A DNA stretch of 8,427 bases from Leptolyngbya sp. SIO4C1 (GCA_010671975.1 JAAHIA010000213.1:1-8427), one strand, 5' to 3'. Positions 1 through 6,576 are shown, counted from the first letter of the stretch. Numbers and translations: made by a program. Notes: generated by a model not told the origin, from the letters alone.

Positions 1-2
1 TG

Positions 3-1316
3 TTGAGCGCGATCGCAGCGCTCAACCCTGAGACGATAGTCTGGGCCAGAATTGGCGTGTCAGACATGCTGCTGTCGGCCTGCATCGGGGCGGCGCTGCT
101 CTCGTTTTTTATTGCCTACGCTCAGCCCGGCTCGCCGCAGCAGGGCCGCTGGTATCTGGCCTTTTATCTCTTCATGGCGCTGGCGGTGCTAGATAAAGGG
201 CCGGTGGGGGCGGTGCTGCCGGGGCTGATTGTAATCGCGTTTGCCGTCTACCTGGGCAAGGTGCGCGAGCTGCTGCAGGAGATCAGGCTGCTGCGGGGCA
301 GTCTGCTGTTCGCGCTGATTGCCGTGCCCTGGTTTGTGCTGGTAATCCTGGCCAACGGTCGGGCCTACATCGACTCGTTCTTTGGTTATCACAATATTGA
401 GCGCTTTACGGAAGTGGTCAACGGCCACGCCGCGCCCTGGTATTTTTATTTTCTGGTGGTGGCGGTGGGCTTTTTACCCTGGTCGCCGTTTTTGCCCTAC
501 GCGCTGGTGCAGCTGCGGCTGTGGCGACCGGCGCGCTGGCGACGACTGCCCCGCCATCAGCATTTAAAGCTGTTTGCCGGCATTTGGTTTCTCACCATCT
601 TTGTCTTTTTCACGGTGGCGGTGACCAAGCTGCCGAGCTACGTGCTGCCGCTGATGCCGGCGGCTGGCATCCTCATGGGCCTGCTCTGGAGCCAGCGGCT
701 GACGGCTTCCTCGCCCAAGGCGGACTGGGGCTTTGGGCTCAGCGTCGGGCTGAATATTTTGCTGCTGGGGGCGCTGGCGCTGGCGTCGCTTTACAGCCCC
801 AACTGGATGAGCGGCGACCCGGTAATGCCCACCCTGCCAGCAGAAGTTCGTCGCTCGGGCATCATGACGCTCTCAGCAGCCATCTGGGGGATGGCCGCGA
901 TCGCGGCTTTAGCGCTGCTGCTGACCCGGCGGGCTCGCTGGCTGTGGGGCGTTAATCTGGCGGCGTTTGTGGCTTTCGTCATTTTTACCATGATGCCGGC
1001 ATACGCCATCGCCGACAGCCTACGACAGCAGCCGCTGCGAGAGATTGCGACTGCGATCGCGCAGCAGCAACGGCCGGGTGAGCCAGCAGCGATGGTGGGG
1101 TTTATGAAACCGAGCCTAGTTTTCTACAGCCGTACCCCTATCCTCTACCAGGGCAATCCTCAAGCAGTGGCAGACTCTCTGCAGACCGCCTACCCTGACT
1201 CAGCCTCGGCGCTGATTGTGGGACATCCGGCAGAAGTGGCAGCGGCCAGCGGCGACCGCGCTGCTGAGCTGCTTGTACAAGCAGGTACCTATCAGCTGGT
1301 GAGAGTCTCGCTGTGA
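3..1316 (+). CDS. ArnT/PMT-like membrane glycosyltransferase, 5'-truncated by window edge
   Basis: This is the C-terminal 437 residues of an integral membrane glycosyltransferase of the PMT/ArnT type (GT39/GT83-like). The family moves a sugar from a polyprenyl-phosphate carrier to a lipid or protein on the outer face of the inner membrane. The apparent first codon is an in-frame TTG at the very edge and the first residues already match the family interior, so the true start and the N-terminal catalytic-loop aspartates lie upstream. Visible marks are the KGPVG..LPG segment (about residues 65-75), the loop YHNIERF...HAAPWYF (about 128-148) followed by GFLPWSPFLP (about 155-165), and KLPSYVLPLMPA (about 208-220). 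Eight or nine hydrophobic helices end near residue 335. A soluble ~100-residue C-terminal domain follows. The reading frame is intact and stops at TGA 1314-1316. The family is clear; the exact sugar and acceptor are not. Confidence 0.85.
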   Translation: MSAIAALNPETIVWARIGVSDMLLSACIGAALLSFFIAYAQPGSPQQGRWYLAFYLFMALAVLDKGPVGAVLPGLIVIAFAVYLGKVRELLQEIRLLRGSLLFALIAVPWFVLVILANGRAYIDSFFGYHNIERFTEVVNGHAAPWYFYFLVVAVGFLPWSPFLPYALVQLRLWRPARWRRLPRHQHLKLFAGIWFLTIFVFFTVAVTKLPSYVLPLMPAAGILMGLLWSQRLTASSPKADWGFGLSVGLNILLLGALALASLYSPNWMSGDPVMPTLPAEVRRSGIMTLSAAIWGMAAIAALALLLTRRARWLWGVNLAAFVAFVIFTMMPAYAIADSLRQQPLREIATAIAQQQRPGEPAAMVGFMKPSLVFYSRTPILYQGNPQAVADSLQTAYPDSASALIVGHPAEVAAASGDRAAELLVQAGTYQLVRVSL

Positions 1317-1487
1317 CGGCGGACGGCGGTCTCTCCATAAAGTTATACCTACAACTGTGAAGTTTGGAGAGGGAATGCTTAAAAGGTTATAAAACCCTGA
1401 CGCTGCAGATTGCGCCTGCGGATAGAGTGAAGGGGTTAGTTCTGCGCTTTACAGTTATAAGCGTATGAAAAAACACTGCTATAGGCT

Positions 1488-1677
1488 GGTTGGGGGTTGT
1501 GCCGCTGTGACCCATTTGTTGAGCATCGAAGGAGAGCGACGTCAGATGCTCTAACAGCATATAGCTGCTGCGTAAAATCAAATTTTGGCTACTGTGGAGT
1601 TTTTGTCGCTTCCTCCGCTTAGCTGTTCCCGAGGGGGGACGCAACTCCCCACCAGAGCGGTCTTAGGGACAGGTAGC
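1488..1677 (+). ncRNA. Candidate structured RNA, tandem copy A
   Basis: This gene-free segment folds into several hairpins shared with copy B. Helix 1 is GAGCATC (1521-1527) with GATGCTC (1545-1551), extendable by GTT/AAC around a bulged T. Helix 2 is GTGGAG (1594-1599) with CTCCGC (1613-1618), containing a U-G pair. Helix 3 is GGGGGG (1633-1638) with CTCCCC (1645-1650), loop ACGCAA. It sits inside helix 4, CTGTTCCC (1623-1630) with GGGACAG (1666-1672), which has one bulged T. GCCGCT (1501-1506) can also pair with AGCGGT (1656-1661), which would form a pseudoknot across helix 4. Differences from copy B preserve pairing on the + strand, which argues that the + strand is transcribed. I recognise no known RNA family. 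No clear promoter was found; it could be read from the upstream glycosyltransferase transcript. It could instead be a non-transcribed repeat or the RNA part of a lost mobile element. Confidence 0.45.
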
Positions 1678-1695
1678 CATTAAGCAGTAAGTGTC

Positions 1696-1877
1696 GGTTG
1701 AGGGTTGTGCCGCTGTGACTCATTGACTGAGCGTCGAAGGAGAGCGACGTCAGATGCTCAGACGATACTGCGCTAGCTTTATCTCAGGCTGTTGTGGAGT
1801 TTTTGTCGCTTCCTCCACTTAGCTGTTCCCGAGGGGGGACGCAACTCCCCACCAGAGCGGTCTTAGGGACAGATAGC
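1696..1877 (+). ncRNA. Candidate structured RNA, tandem copy B
   Basis: This is the second copy of the element at 1488-1677, same orientation, 208 bp downstream at its 5' end and 200 bp at its 3' end. It keeps every helix. Helix 1 is CTGAGCGTC (1727-1735) with GATGCTCAG (1753-1761). Helix 2 is GTGGAG (1794-1799) with CTCCAC (1813-1818). Helix 3 is GGGGGG with CTCCCC (1845-1850), enclosed by CTGTTCCC/GGGACAG ending at 1872. The long-range GCCGCT (1709-1714) / AGCGGT (1856-1861) pair is also kept. The 79-nt 3' block (1794-1872) differs from copy A at one base. The stretch between helix 1 and helix 2 differs in sequence and is 8 nt shorter than in copy A. A further hairpin, CTGCTA (1898-1903) with TAGCAG (1914-1919), and an intrinsic terminator follow. 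Function unknown. Confidence 0.45.
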
Positions 1878-1945
1878 TTTGAGCTAGTTCTGGGGCTCTG
1901 CTAAAGGCAGACCTAGCAGTCGTACAAATCATTGCTGTACCTGGA

Positions 1946-1974
1946 GTGCTCCTGATGGCAGGGGCATTTTTTTT
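1946..1974 (+). terminator. Intrinsic terminator ending the tandem RNA region
   Basis: GTGCTCCTG (1946-1954) pairs with CAGGGGCAT (1959-1967) around the loop ATGG, giving a nine-pair stem with two G-U pairs, followed directly by a run of eight T (1967-1974). The G-U pairs hold only in the + strand RNA; on the - strand they become A-C mismatches and no T-run follows. It therefore ends rightward transcription, either of the glycosyltransferase transcript or of the repeat element, just before the convergent MscS gene. Confidence 0.75.
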
Positions 1975-1975
1975 G

Positions 1976-3817
1976 CTATGACGAAGAGTCGGCTGGCGCG
2001 TCAGATTTGCTGCTCGTTTGCGGCCTGGGTTGCTGGCTATTCTGCTGGCTGGACGACCTGCCGTTAAAGAACTGTTTGAGCAGCGACCGGGTCTCCGCAT
2101 TGAATGAAACGGGCAGTTCGCCATTGATCAGGTGCAGATCGCGCTGCGGGAAGGGAATTTCGATATTTTGGTCGCGAAAGGCTTTGGCGATCGCAAAGTT
2201 TAGATCGCTTTTAATTTTAGGCTGCTTGCTGGGCGTGCGAATCCATACCAGCAGGTCGAAGTCGAGCGCGCTGTCGCCAAAGCCTTTGAAGAAGACCTGC
2301 GGCGCTGGGGCTGCCACCACGTCAGCATGATCTCGCCCCACGGAAAGCAGAATAGAGCGCACGGTTTCAGGATTAGACTTGTAGGCTACGCCAACCGGGA
2401 TATGAATGCGCGATAGCGGATTGCGATGGCTCCAGTTAGTGACTTCGTTTTCTAAAAACTGAGAGTTCGGGACAATAATCGAAATCTGATCGAGCGTACG
2501 TACCTCGGTTGAGCGAATGCCGACCCGCTCGACGGTGCCCATATTCTCGCCAAACTCAATAAAGTCGCCCACCTGGATGGGGCGCTCAAACACAATTACC
2601 AGGCCGCTGCCAATGTCTTTGGCAATATTCTGTAAGCCCAAGCCAATCCCGATACCCAGGGCGCTCGCGAGCAGAGCCAGAGAGCTGAGGTCGAGGCCCC
2701 ATATCTGCAGCACGATGATGGTGCCGATGACGATGAGTAAATAGCGCGTCAGCACGGCGATGGCTTCTTGCACGCCGCGATTGATGCCGGTAGCGCGTAG
2801 GATGCGCGATCGCAAAAGGTTAGTCGCAGACCGCGCCCCTAGCACCACCAAAAAGATCATCGCCAGCAGCGTCAGCAGATCGATAACCGAGAATGAAGCC
2901 TCGCCCAGATCAAGCATTTCTGCTGTGAAGCTATTGCGCAGCGCCAGCACAATCCGGTTACGCCACTGCAGCGACCACAGAAAGAACTGCGTACTGGAAT
3001 AGAGCGCAATTCCCCAGATGCAAACTCTGACTAAAAACAGCGTGGTGTTAAGAAACAGGTTGACGGCGGTAAAGTGACCGGGCTGACGGCTGTCTTCCTG
3101 CGAAAAGGTAATCCGATCCATCGCCGGGCAGAGATAGCGCCGCCAAATGAGGCCCGCTAGCCAGTGCGCCACGCCGGCGGCAAAAATAATGCCAATGATG
3201 CTAAAAATAGCCCGCTGCGTATAGCCGTCTTGCTGCTCTTGTTTAGCCAGCTGCAGCGCGGTTTCTATCTCGGTAGCCCAGCGCTGGGCCAGCTGCTCAA
3301 CGGTTTCACTATTGTTGGCTTTGGCGTCGTTCTGCGTGACGGTCAGCAGCGTGGTATCACCCGCCGAAATGTTCTGCGAGCCGTCATCAGCTGCCTCAAT
3401 CTGCACCGGCGGCAGCGAGGGGGACCGCAGCCAGGTCTCAAGCCCTGTTTGAATTCGAGTATTGATTACGTCGGCGCGCTCTGCGGCCGTTTGGCGGTTG
3501 GTATTGGCGACTTGAAAGGGAGAAAAGCCTTCAATGTTGACCTCTGCAGTTTGCAGCGGCTCAGCGGCCTGAGTCGTCGAGGTCGACGCTGCAGACTCTA
3601 CGGCAGACTCTACGGCAGATTCTACGGCAGGCTCGGGCGGTGCAGCCGACTGGGCCCACAGGGGGACAGGTAGCGTCATGGCTAGCAGCAGCGCGATCGC
3701 CAGCCCCCAGCCTGCGCGTAAAAGCGACTGCCTAATGTGCCTCGATTGGATCACGCCTGCCTCGACTGAAACGATCTGCCTTTCTAGGTTTAGCAAATCT
3801 AGAGCCGCAATTGACAC
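1976..3817 (-). CDS. MscS-family small-conductance mechanosensitive channel
   Basis: This 613-residue protein has the MscS pore and C-terminal domains (about residues 350-585) after a long N-terminal extension. A signal-like segment (about 34-57, ending PLWAQS) leads into a periplasmic region with a short AVES repeat (about 64-76). Membrane helices follow near 203-225, 250-280, 308-330 and 352-372. The pore-lining helix has a glycine-rich run ASALGIGIGLGLQNIAKDIGSG (about 385-405), then the beta-domain signature FERPIQVGDFIEFG (410-423) and IIVPNSQFLENEVTNWS (447-463). The family opens under membrane tension to release solutes during hypo-osmotic shock. The tail is rich in S and Q. The start shown is a GTG sharing its G with the upstream gene's TAG stop (ATAGTG), without a clear ribosome site. 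GTG at 3754, preceded by GAGG at a 5-nt spacing, gives a tidier signal peptide and is a serious alternative. It is last in a three-gene unit. No - strand terminator is visible after the stop. Confidence 0.92.
   Translation of the reverse strand: MSIAALDLLNLERQIVSVEAGVIQSRHIRQSLLRAGWGLAIALLLAMTLPVPLWAQSAAPPEPAVESAVESAVESAASTSTTQAAEPLQTAEVNIEGFSPFQVANTNRQTAAERADVINTRIQTGLETWLRSPSLPPVQIEAADDGSQNISAGDTTLLTVTQNDAKANNSETVEQLAQRWATEIETALQLAKQEQQDGYTQRAIFSIIGIIFAAGVAHWLAGLIWRRYLCPAMDRITFSQEDSRQPGHFTAVNLFLNTTLFLVRVCIWGIALYSSTQFFLWSLQWRNRIVLALRNSFTAEMLDLGEASFSVIDLLTLLAMIFLVVLGARSATNLLRSRILRATGINRGVQEAIAVLTRYLLIVIGTIIVLQIWGLDLSSLALLASALGIGIGLGLQNIAKDIGSGLVIVFERPIQVGDFIEFGENMGTVERVGIRSTEVRTLDQISIIVPNSQFLENEVTNWSHRNPLSRIHIPVGVAYKSNPETVRSILLSVGRDHADVVAAPAPQVFFKGFGDSALDFDLLVWIRTPSKQPKIKSDLNFAIAKAFRDQNIEIPFPQRDLHLINGELPVSFNAETRSLLKQFFNGRSSSQQNSQQPRPQTSSKSDAPADSSS
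3591..3630. repeat. 12-bp in-frame minisatellite in the MscS gene
   Basis: The unit GCAGACTCTACG occurs at 3591-3602, 3603-3614 and 3615-3626 (last copy with one C-to-T change), followed by a partial GCAG. Read on the - strand it encodes successive AVES/SAVE tetrapeptides in the periplasmic linker after the signal segment. Copy number could change without breaking the frame. Confidence 0.85.
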
Positions 3818-4467
3818 TATTTGCGATAATAGCGCCGCGCCAAAATCGGCAGCACTGAGAGCAGCGCTAGCAGACTCAGACAGAGCAGCAGCGACAGCCA
3901 GCTGCCGCCCGACAGCGCTTCTACCCCGGCTACGCCCAGCCAGGTATAGATCAGCGTGCCGGGGATGATGCCCACTAGGGTGCCAATCGCATAGTGTGAG
4001 AGCGGTACCGGCGTTAGCCCAAATAGGAAATTAACCAAATTAAAGGGAGAAATTGGCGCAAATCGAATCGCCATGACGCAGGCTAACCCCTGCCGGCGCA
4101 TCAGCTGGTTGAGCTGGTAGAACCGCGTCGATCGGCTAAATCGCCGCTTAAACCAGCTGTGTAGCAGATGCCGCGATAGCTCAAACGCTGCGATCGCGCC
4201 CAGCGTTGCCCCAATCACAGACCAGACCGTGCCCCACAGCAGCCCAAACACAGCGCCGCCGGCAATCACTAAAACAGTACCGGGTACGCCCACAGCCGTC
4301 GCGATGATGTGCGCCCCAATAAAGACGATGGCCTTAAGCGAGCCAATGCTGTCTAAGTACTGCTGCAGCGCAGTCGGATTGCCCAAAAGTAAAAAGGGTT
4401 TCCAGCAGCAGGCAGTCAGTATAGCTGCTGCTAGTAGGAAACCCCAGAACGCTTTTTTGCGAAACAT
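3817..4467 (-). CDS. TVP38/TMEM64 (SNARE-associated, DedA-like) membrane protein, short form
   Basis: A 216-residue polytopic membrane protein of the TVP38/TMEM64 family, part of the wider DedA/VTT-domain superfamily, whose members are linked to lipid movement across membranes and to membrane homeostasis. The marks are GVPGTVLVIAGGAVFG (about 60-75), the core RFAPISPFNLVNFLFGLT (135-152) and GIIPGTLIYTWLG (166-178). A hydrophobic N-terminal helix (about 8-28) and a C-terminal helix (about 188-210) bracket the domain, and the end is basic (RRYYRK). The ATG at 4467 has only a weak upstream AAGA, 26 bp after the stop of the neighbouring paralogue. Its stop overlaps the MscS GTG by one base, suggesting translational coupling. 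Substrate unknown. Confidence 0.88.
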   Translation of the reverse strand: MFRKKAFWGFLLAAAILTACCWKPFLLLGNPTALQQYLDSIGSLKAIVFIGAHIIATAVGVPGTVLVIAGGAVFGLLWGTVWSVIGATLGAIAAFELSRHLLHSWFKRRFSRSTRFYQLNQLMRRQGLACVMAIRFAPISPFNLVNFLFGLTPVPLSHYAIGTLVGIIPGTLIYTWLGVAGVEALSGGSWLSLLLCLSLLALLSVLPILARRYYRK

Positions 4468-4493
4468 TGATCTTAGGTAGGTGGCATCAGCGG

Positions 4494-5267
4494 CTACGAC
4501 TCTTGAGGCAGCTCCGTGGTTTCTGGCACGGACTCTCGGAGGGCCTTACGAGCAATGCGAGTGATGTAGATCGTGATGGCAACGATTGTGACAAAGATTA
4601 AAATTTTGATCGTCCAGTCGACAATTGGGTTAGAAGGCGCTTCACCCGTGCCAATCATCGCTAGGTCGCCCGCCAAGAAGCCTAGGTAGACATACATGAT
4701 GGTGCCAGGAATGATGCCAGTCGTTCCCAAAACGTAGTCTTTGAGCGATACCTGCGTGAGCCCTAGCGCATAGTTGAGCAGGTTAAACGGAAAGGCCGGC
4801 GAGAGGCGAATTAGGAAGATCAGCTTGCTACCTTCTTTGGCGATCGCATCGTCGATTGCCTTAAATTTGCGATTGCCAGCAATTTTTTGTGCAATCCAAT
4901 CGCGGGCCAGGTAGCGGCCCACCAGAAAAGCAGCGGTTGCGCCCAGCATGGCACCAATAAAGACAAAGAGCGAGCCTTTGACCACGCCGAAGACAACGCC
5001 AGCGCCCAGCGTCACCACCGAGGCCGGCAGAAAGGCCACCGTAATCACGACGTAGAGCAAAATAAAGGCGATAGGGCCAATAATGCCGAGGCCGTCAATC
5101 CAATCTAGGATGCTGACTAGATTTTGCTGCAGCCAGGCGATGGGCGAGGCGCTGGCCGTTTCTTGGGCTAGCGCTGGTGCGGTGGTAACCAGAAAGGTGC
5201 CAAGGACAGAAAATAACATCAGGCGGGCCGCCTTCGGAGGCAGAGATATCTTCGCTAATCGTCTCAT
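4494..5267 (-). CDS. TVP38/TMEM64 membrane protein with N-terminal signal-like segment
   Basis: A 257-residue paralogue of the next gene in the unit. The N-terminus (about 1-36: basic MRRLAK, hydrophobic core, then APALAQE) looks like a cleavable signal peptide or a first membrane helix. It is followed by an amphipathic stretch and the TVP38 domain: LPASVVTLGAGVVFG (about 80-94), RLSPAFPFNLLNYALGLT (154-171) and GIIPGTIMYVYLG (184-196). A C-terminal helix (about 218-236) and a short acidic tail end it. The ATG at 5267 is well supported by AGGAG at 5277-5281, 9 nt upstream, the best ribosome site in this unit. It shares the family's core pattern with the short form but clearly differs in sequence, so the pair is an old duplication or two separate family branches. 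No convincing promoter was found in the 130 bp upstream; a hairpin CAGGC/GCCTG (5346-5360) lies there without a T-run. Confidence 0.88.
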   Translation of the reverse strand: MRRLAKISLPPKAARLMLFSVLGTFLVTTAPALAQETASASPIAWLQQNLVSILDWIDGLGIIGPIAFILLYVVITVAFLPASVVTLGAGVVFGVVKGSLFVFIGAMLGATAAFLVGRYLARDWIAQKIAGNRKFKAIDDAIAKEGSKLIFLIRLSPAFPFNLLNYALGLTQVSLKDYVLGTTGIIPGTIMYVYLGFLAGDLAMIGTGEAPSNPIVDWTIKILIFVTIVAITIYITRIARKALRESVPETTELPQES

Positions 5268-5397
5268 GGTTGGGATCTCCTATGGTTTCAGGCTGTTGGT
5301 TTTTTTAGACGAAGTCGGAACTGGGTGGCAGCGCCGTCAGTGAGTCAGGCTGTCGGCCTGCCCCTCGGCATCTGCTAAACAACGTTTAAAAGAAGCG

Positions 5398-6402
5398 TTA
5401 GAGCAGCGCACCGCCGCAGCTAGAGCCGCTGCCGGCCGTACAGCCGTAGCAGTAGGACGCAGTCCGCACGGTTTGGACTAAGTCCAGCGTGCCGGCTTCC
5501 AGCAAAGCCGCTACCGTAATCGGCTGACCCGCTGTGGTCACAGCCGGAATGCCTTCCATCTGGTTGAAGTCGCAGTCATAGACCCGACCCAGATAGTCAA
5601 TCGAGAGCTCATCGCGGCACATCAGATGCGCCACCGTTGATGGATTATGGTGCGTTTCTAGAAACTTGAGGTAGGGCCGCAGCAGCTGACGGTGCTGCAG
5701 CTGAAATCGGGTGCGGCCAATCGGCAGGTTGGTAATGGTAAAGAGCTGATTGAAGACAATGCCAAAATGCGCTTCTAGGTAGGCTTTATAGTCTTGCTCT
5801 AGCCCCTGCTGCCCTGGCGTTAGCGAAAAGGGCTCAGCAGTCGGGATCGGTGGATTATAAACCAGATCGAGCTGGAGGGTGCGATCGCGGCCGTAGCCTA
5901 GCGCGTTGAGCTGCTTTAGCGCCCGAATGGACCCGTCATAGACGCCCCGCCCGCGCATCTTATCGACGTTATCTTCGAGGTAGCAGGGCAGCGAGGCCAC
6001 GACGTGCAGCTGCTGTGCTGCAAAGTATTCTGGCAGGTCTTCGTAGCCCGGCTCCAAAAAGATAGTTAAATTTGAGCGCACAATCACCTCTTTGCCCTGC
6101 GCTCGAGCAGCTTCTACAATCGGTCGAAAGCCATAGTTCATCTCAGGCGCACCGCCGGTTAAGTCCACTGTCTCAATTTGGGGAAATCGCTCGATTAGCT
6201 CAATCAGCTGCTCACACACTGCCGGAGATAGCTCCTCTGTGCGAAATGGCCCCGCTTCGACGTGGCAGTGCGTGCAGGAGAGATTGCACTTTCGCCCCAA
6301 ATTAATCTGAAGGACGCGAATCAACCGTTTGCCCAGCGGTGCTTCCAGCATTTGCTCGAAAGGCGTGACGGCGGTTGAACTAGCAGGGTGCGACTGAACC
6401 AT
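5398..6402 (-). CDS. arsS: ArsS-like radical SAM enzyme (arsenosugar biosynthesis type)
   Basis: A radical SAM protein of 334 residues. The [4Fe-4S] motif CxxxCxxC is CNLSCTHC (C39, C43, C46) in the context INLGRKCNLSCTHCHVEAGP, followed by the SAM-binding TGGAPE (82-87). The C-terminal Cys-rich domain (former DUF3641) supplies CRDELSIDYLGRVYDCDFNQ (C262, C277) and ends in CYGCTAGSGSSCGG (C318, C321, C329), characteristic of ArsS. The family is associated with converting dimethylarsenical to an arsenosugar precursor with SAM as 5'-deoxyadenosyl donor, after methylation by ArsM. No arsM is in this window. Some relatives carry selenocysteine in the terminal motif; here the position is Cys. I chose ATG 6402 because the family homology begins just after it (PFEQML...); the frame opens to a GTG at 6459, but that start lacks a ribosome site and falls inside an inverted repeat. 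ATG 6402 also has only weak pairing upstream, so the start is uncertain. Confidence 0.85.
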   Translation of the reverse strand: MVQSHPASSTAVTPFEQMLEAPLGKRLIRVLQINLGRKCNLSCTHCHVEAGPFRTEELSPAVCEQLIELIERFPQIETVDLTGGAPEMNYGFRPIVEAARAQGKEVIVRSNLTIFLEPGYEDLPEYFAAQQLHVVASLPCYLEDNVDKMRGRGVYDGSIRALKQLNALGYGRDRTLQLDLVYNPPIPTAEPFSLTPGQQGLEQDYKAYLEAHFGIVFNQLFTITNLPIGRTRFQLQHRQLLRPYLKFLETHHNPSTVAHLMCRDELSIDYLGRVYDCDFNQMEGIPAVTTAGQPITVAALLEAGTLDLVQTVRTASYCYGCTAGSGSSCGGALL

Positions 6403-6432
6403 GAGTAAGCTAAAGCGTATGGTGTGTACAGC

Positions 6433-6461
6433 GTGTGAACGCAGCGAACTTTCATTCACAC
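6433..6461. promoter_or_regulatory. Inverted repeat upstream of arsS, possible operator
   Basis: GTGTGAA (6433-6439) and TTCACAC (6455-6461) form a perfect 7-bp inverted repeat. The arms are 22 bp centre to centre, about two helical turns. It lies 31-59 bp upstream of the chosen arsS ATG, a likely place for operator or promoter sequence. The TGTGA/TCACA halves recall the CRP half-site, but CRP spacing (N6) is not met; here it is N17. No clear -10/-35 pair was found, so the role is inferred. Confidence 0.3.
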
Positions 6462-6546
6462 AAGTCTATTGAACGATGCTTTACTGAATTTTTCCTGAAA
6501 AAAAAGCTGTAATTCTGTGAAAAATCGAGCGGTTTCAAAATTCAAG

Positions 6547-6576
6547 AAAAAAGCCGACCGGGCCAACCGATCGGCT
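6547..6576 (-). terminator. Intrinsic terminator of the RTX gene
   Basis: Read on the - strand, AGCCGATCGG (6576-6567) pairs with CCGGTCGGCT (6561-6552) through ten pairs including one G-U, loop TTGGC, followed by a run of six T (6552-6547). It starts 38 bp after the RTX stop codon and separates that gene from arsS. On the + strand no T-run follows, so it works leftward only. Confidence 0.92.

Larger units (their letters stand above)
1488..1877 (+). repeat. Tandem direct repeat, two ~185-bp copies
   Basis: Two directly repeated units occupy 1488-1677 and 1696-1877, separated by 18 bp. Near-identical blocks are GGTTGRGGGTTGTGCCGCTG and its continuation, the GTCGAAGGAGAGCGACGTCA region, and the final 79 nt (one mismatch). 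The block between helices 1 and 2 is diverged. No transposase, no terminal inverted repeats and no flanking duplication were seen. The repeat itself is certain; its interpretation as RNA is treated in the two ncRNA entries. Confidence 0.92.

Noticed and set aside
1342..1355. Near-palindrome GTTATACCTACAAC after the glycosyltransferase gene
   Set aside because: Two mismatched positions and no nearby promoter or coding start to regulate.
1364..1393. Possible promoter TTGGAG, 18 bp, TATAAA upstream of the tandem RNA copies
   Set aside because: The -35 matches only three of six positions, and start points would lie about 90 bp before the repeat; too weak to annotate.
1465..1554. Small + strand ORF of 29 codons starting ATG AAA AAA and running into repeat copy A
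   Set aside because: There is no ribosome site, and the equivalent frame in copy B meets a TGA after the CAT codon, so coding is not conserved; the differences between copies follow RNA pairing instead.
1387..1644. 85-codon - strand ORF across repeat copy A
   Set aside because: No family resemblance and no matching open frame of like content in copy B; it is a chance open frame through the structured repeat.
1488..1877. Cobalamin or c-di-GMP/glycine tandem riboswitch
   Set aside because: GCCGCTGTGA recalls part of the cobalamin motif, but the required upstream and core blocks are missing, no glycine or GEMM core is present, and no downstream gene on the + strand could be controlled.
1488..1877. 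CRISPR array
   Set aside because: Only two long copies with internal structure, no short regular repeats or spacers, and no cas genes.
3164..3673. 169-codon + strand ORF opposite the MscS N-terminal region
   Set aside because: Low-complexity shadow of the - strand gene with no recognisable domain; the - strand reading is a clear MscS protein.
5346..5360. Hairpin CAGGC/GCCTG between arsS and the TVP38 gene as a terminator
   Set aside because: Only a five-pair stem with no T-run after it on either strand.
6404..6430. NtcA-like GTA...TAC site upstream of arsS
   Set aside because: The spacing between GTA and TAC is 7 nt, whereas NtcA sites need 8.
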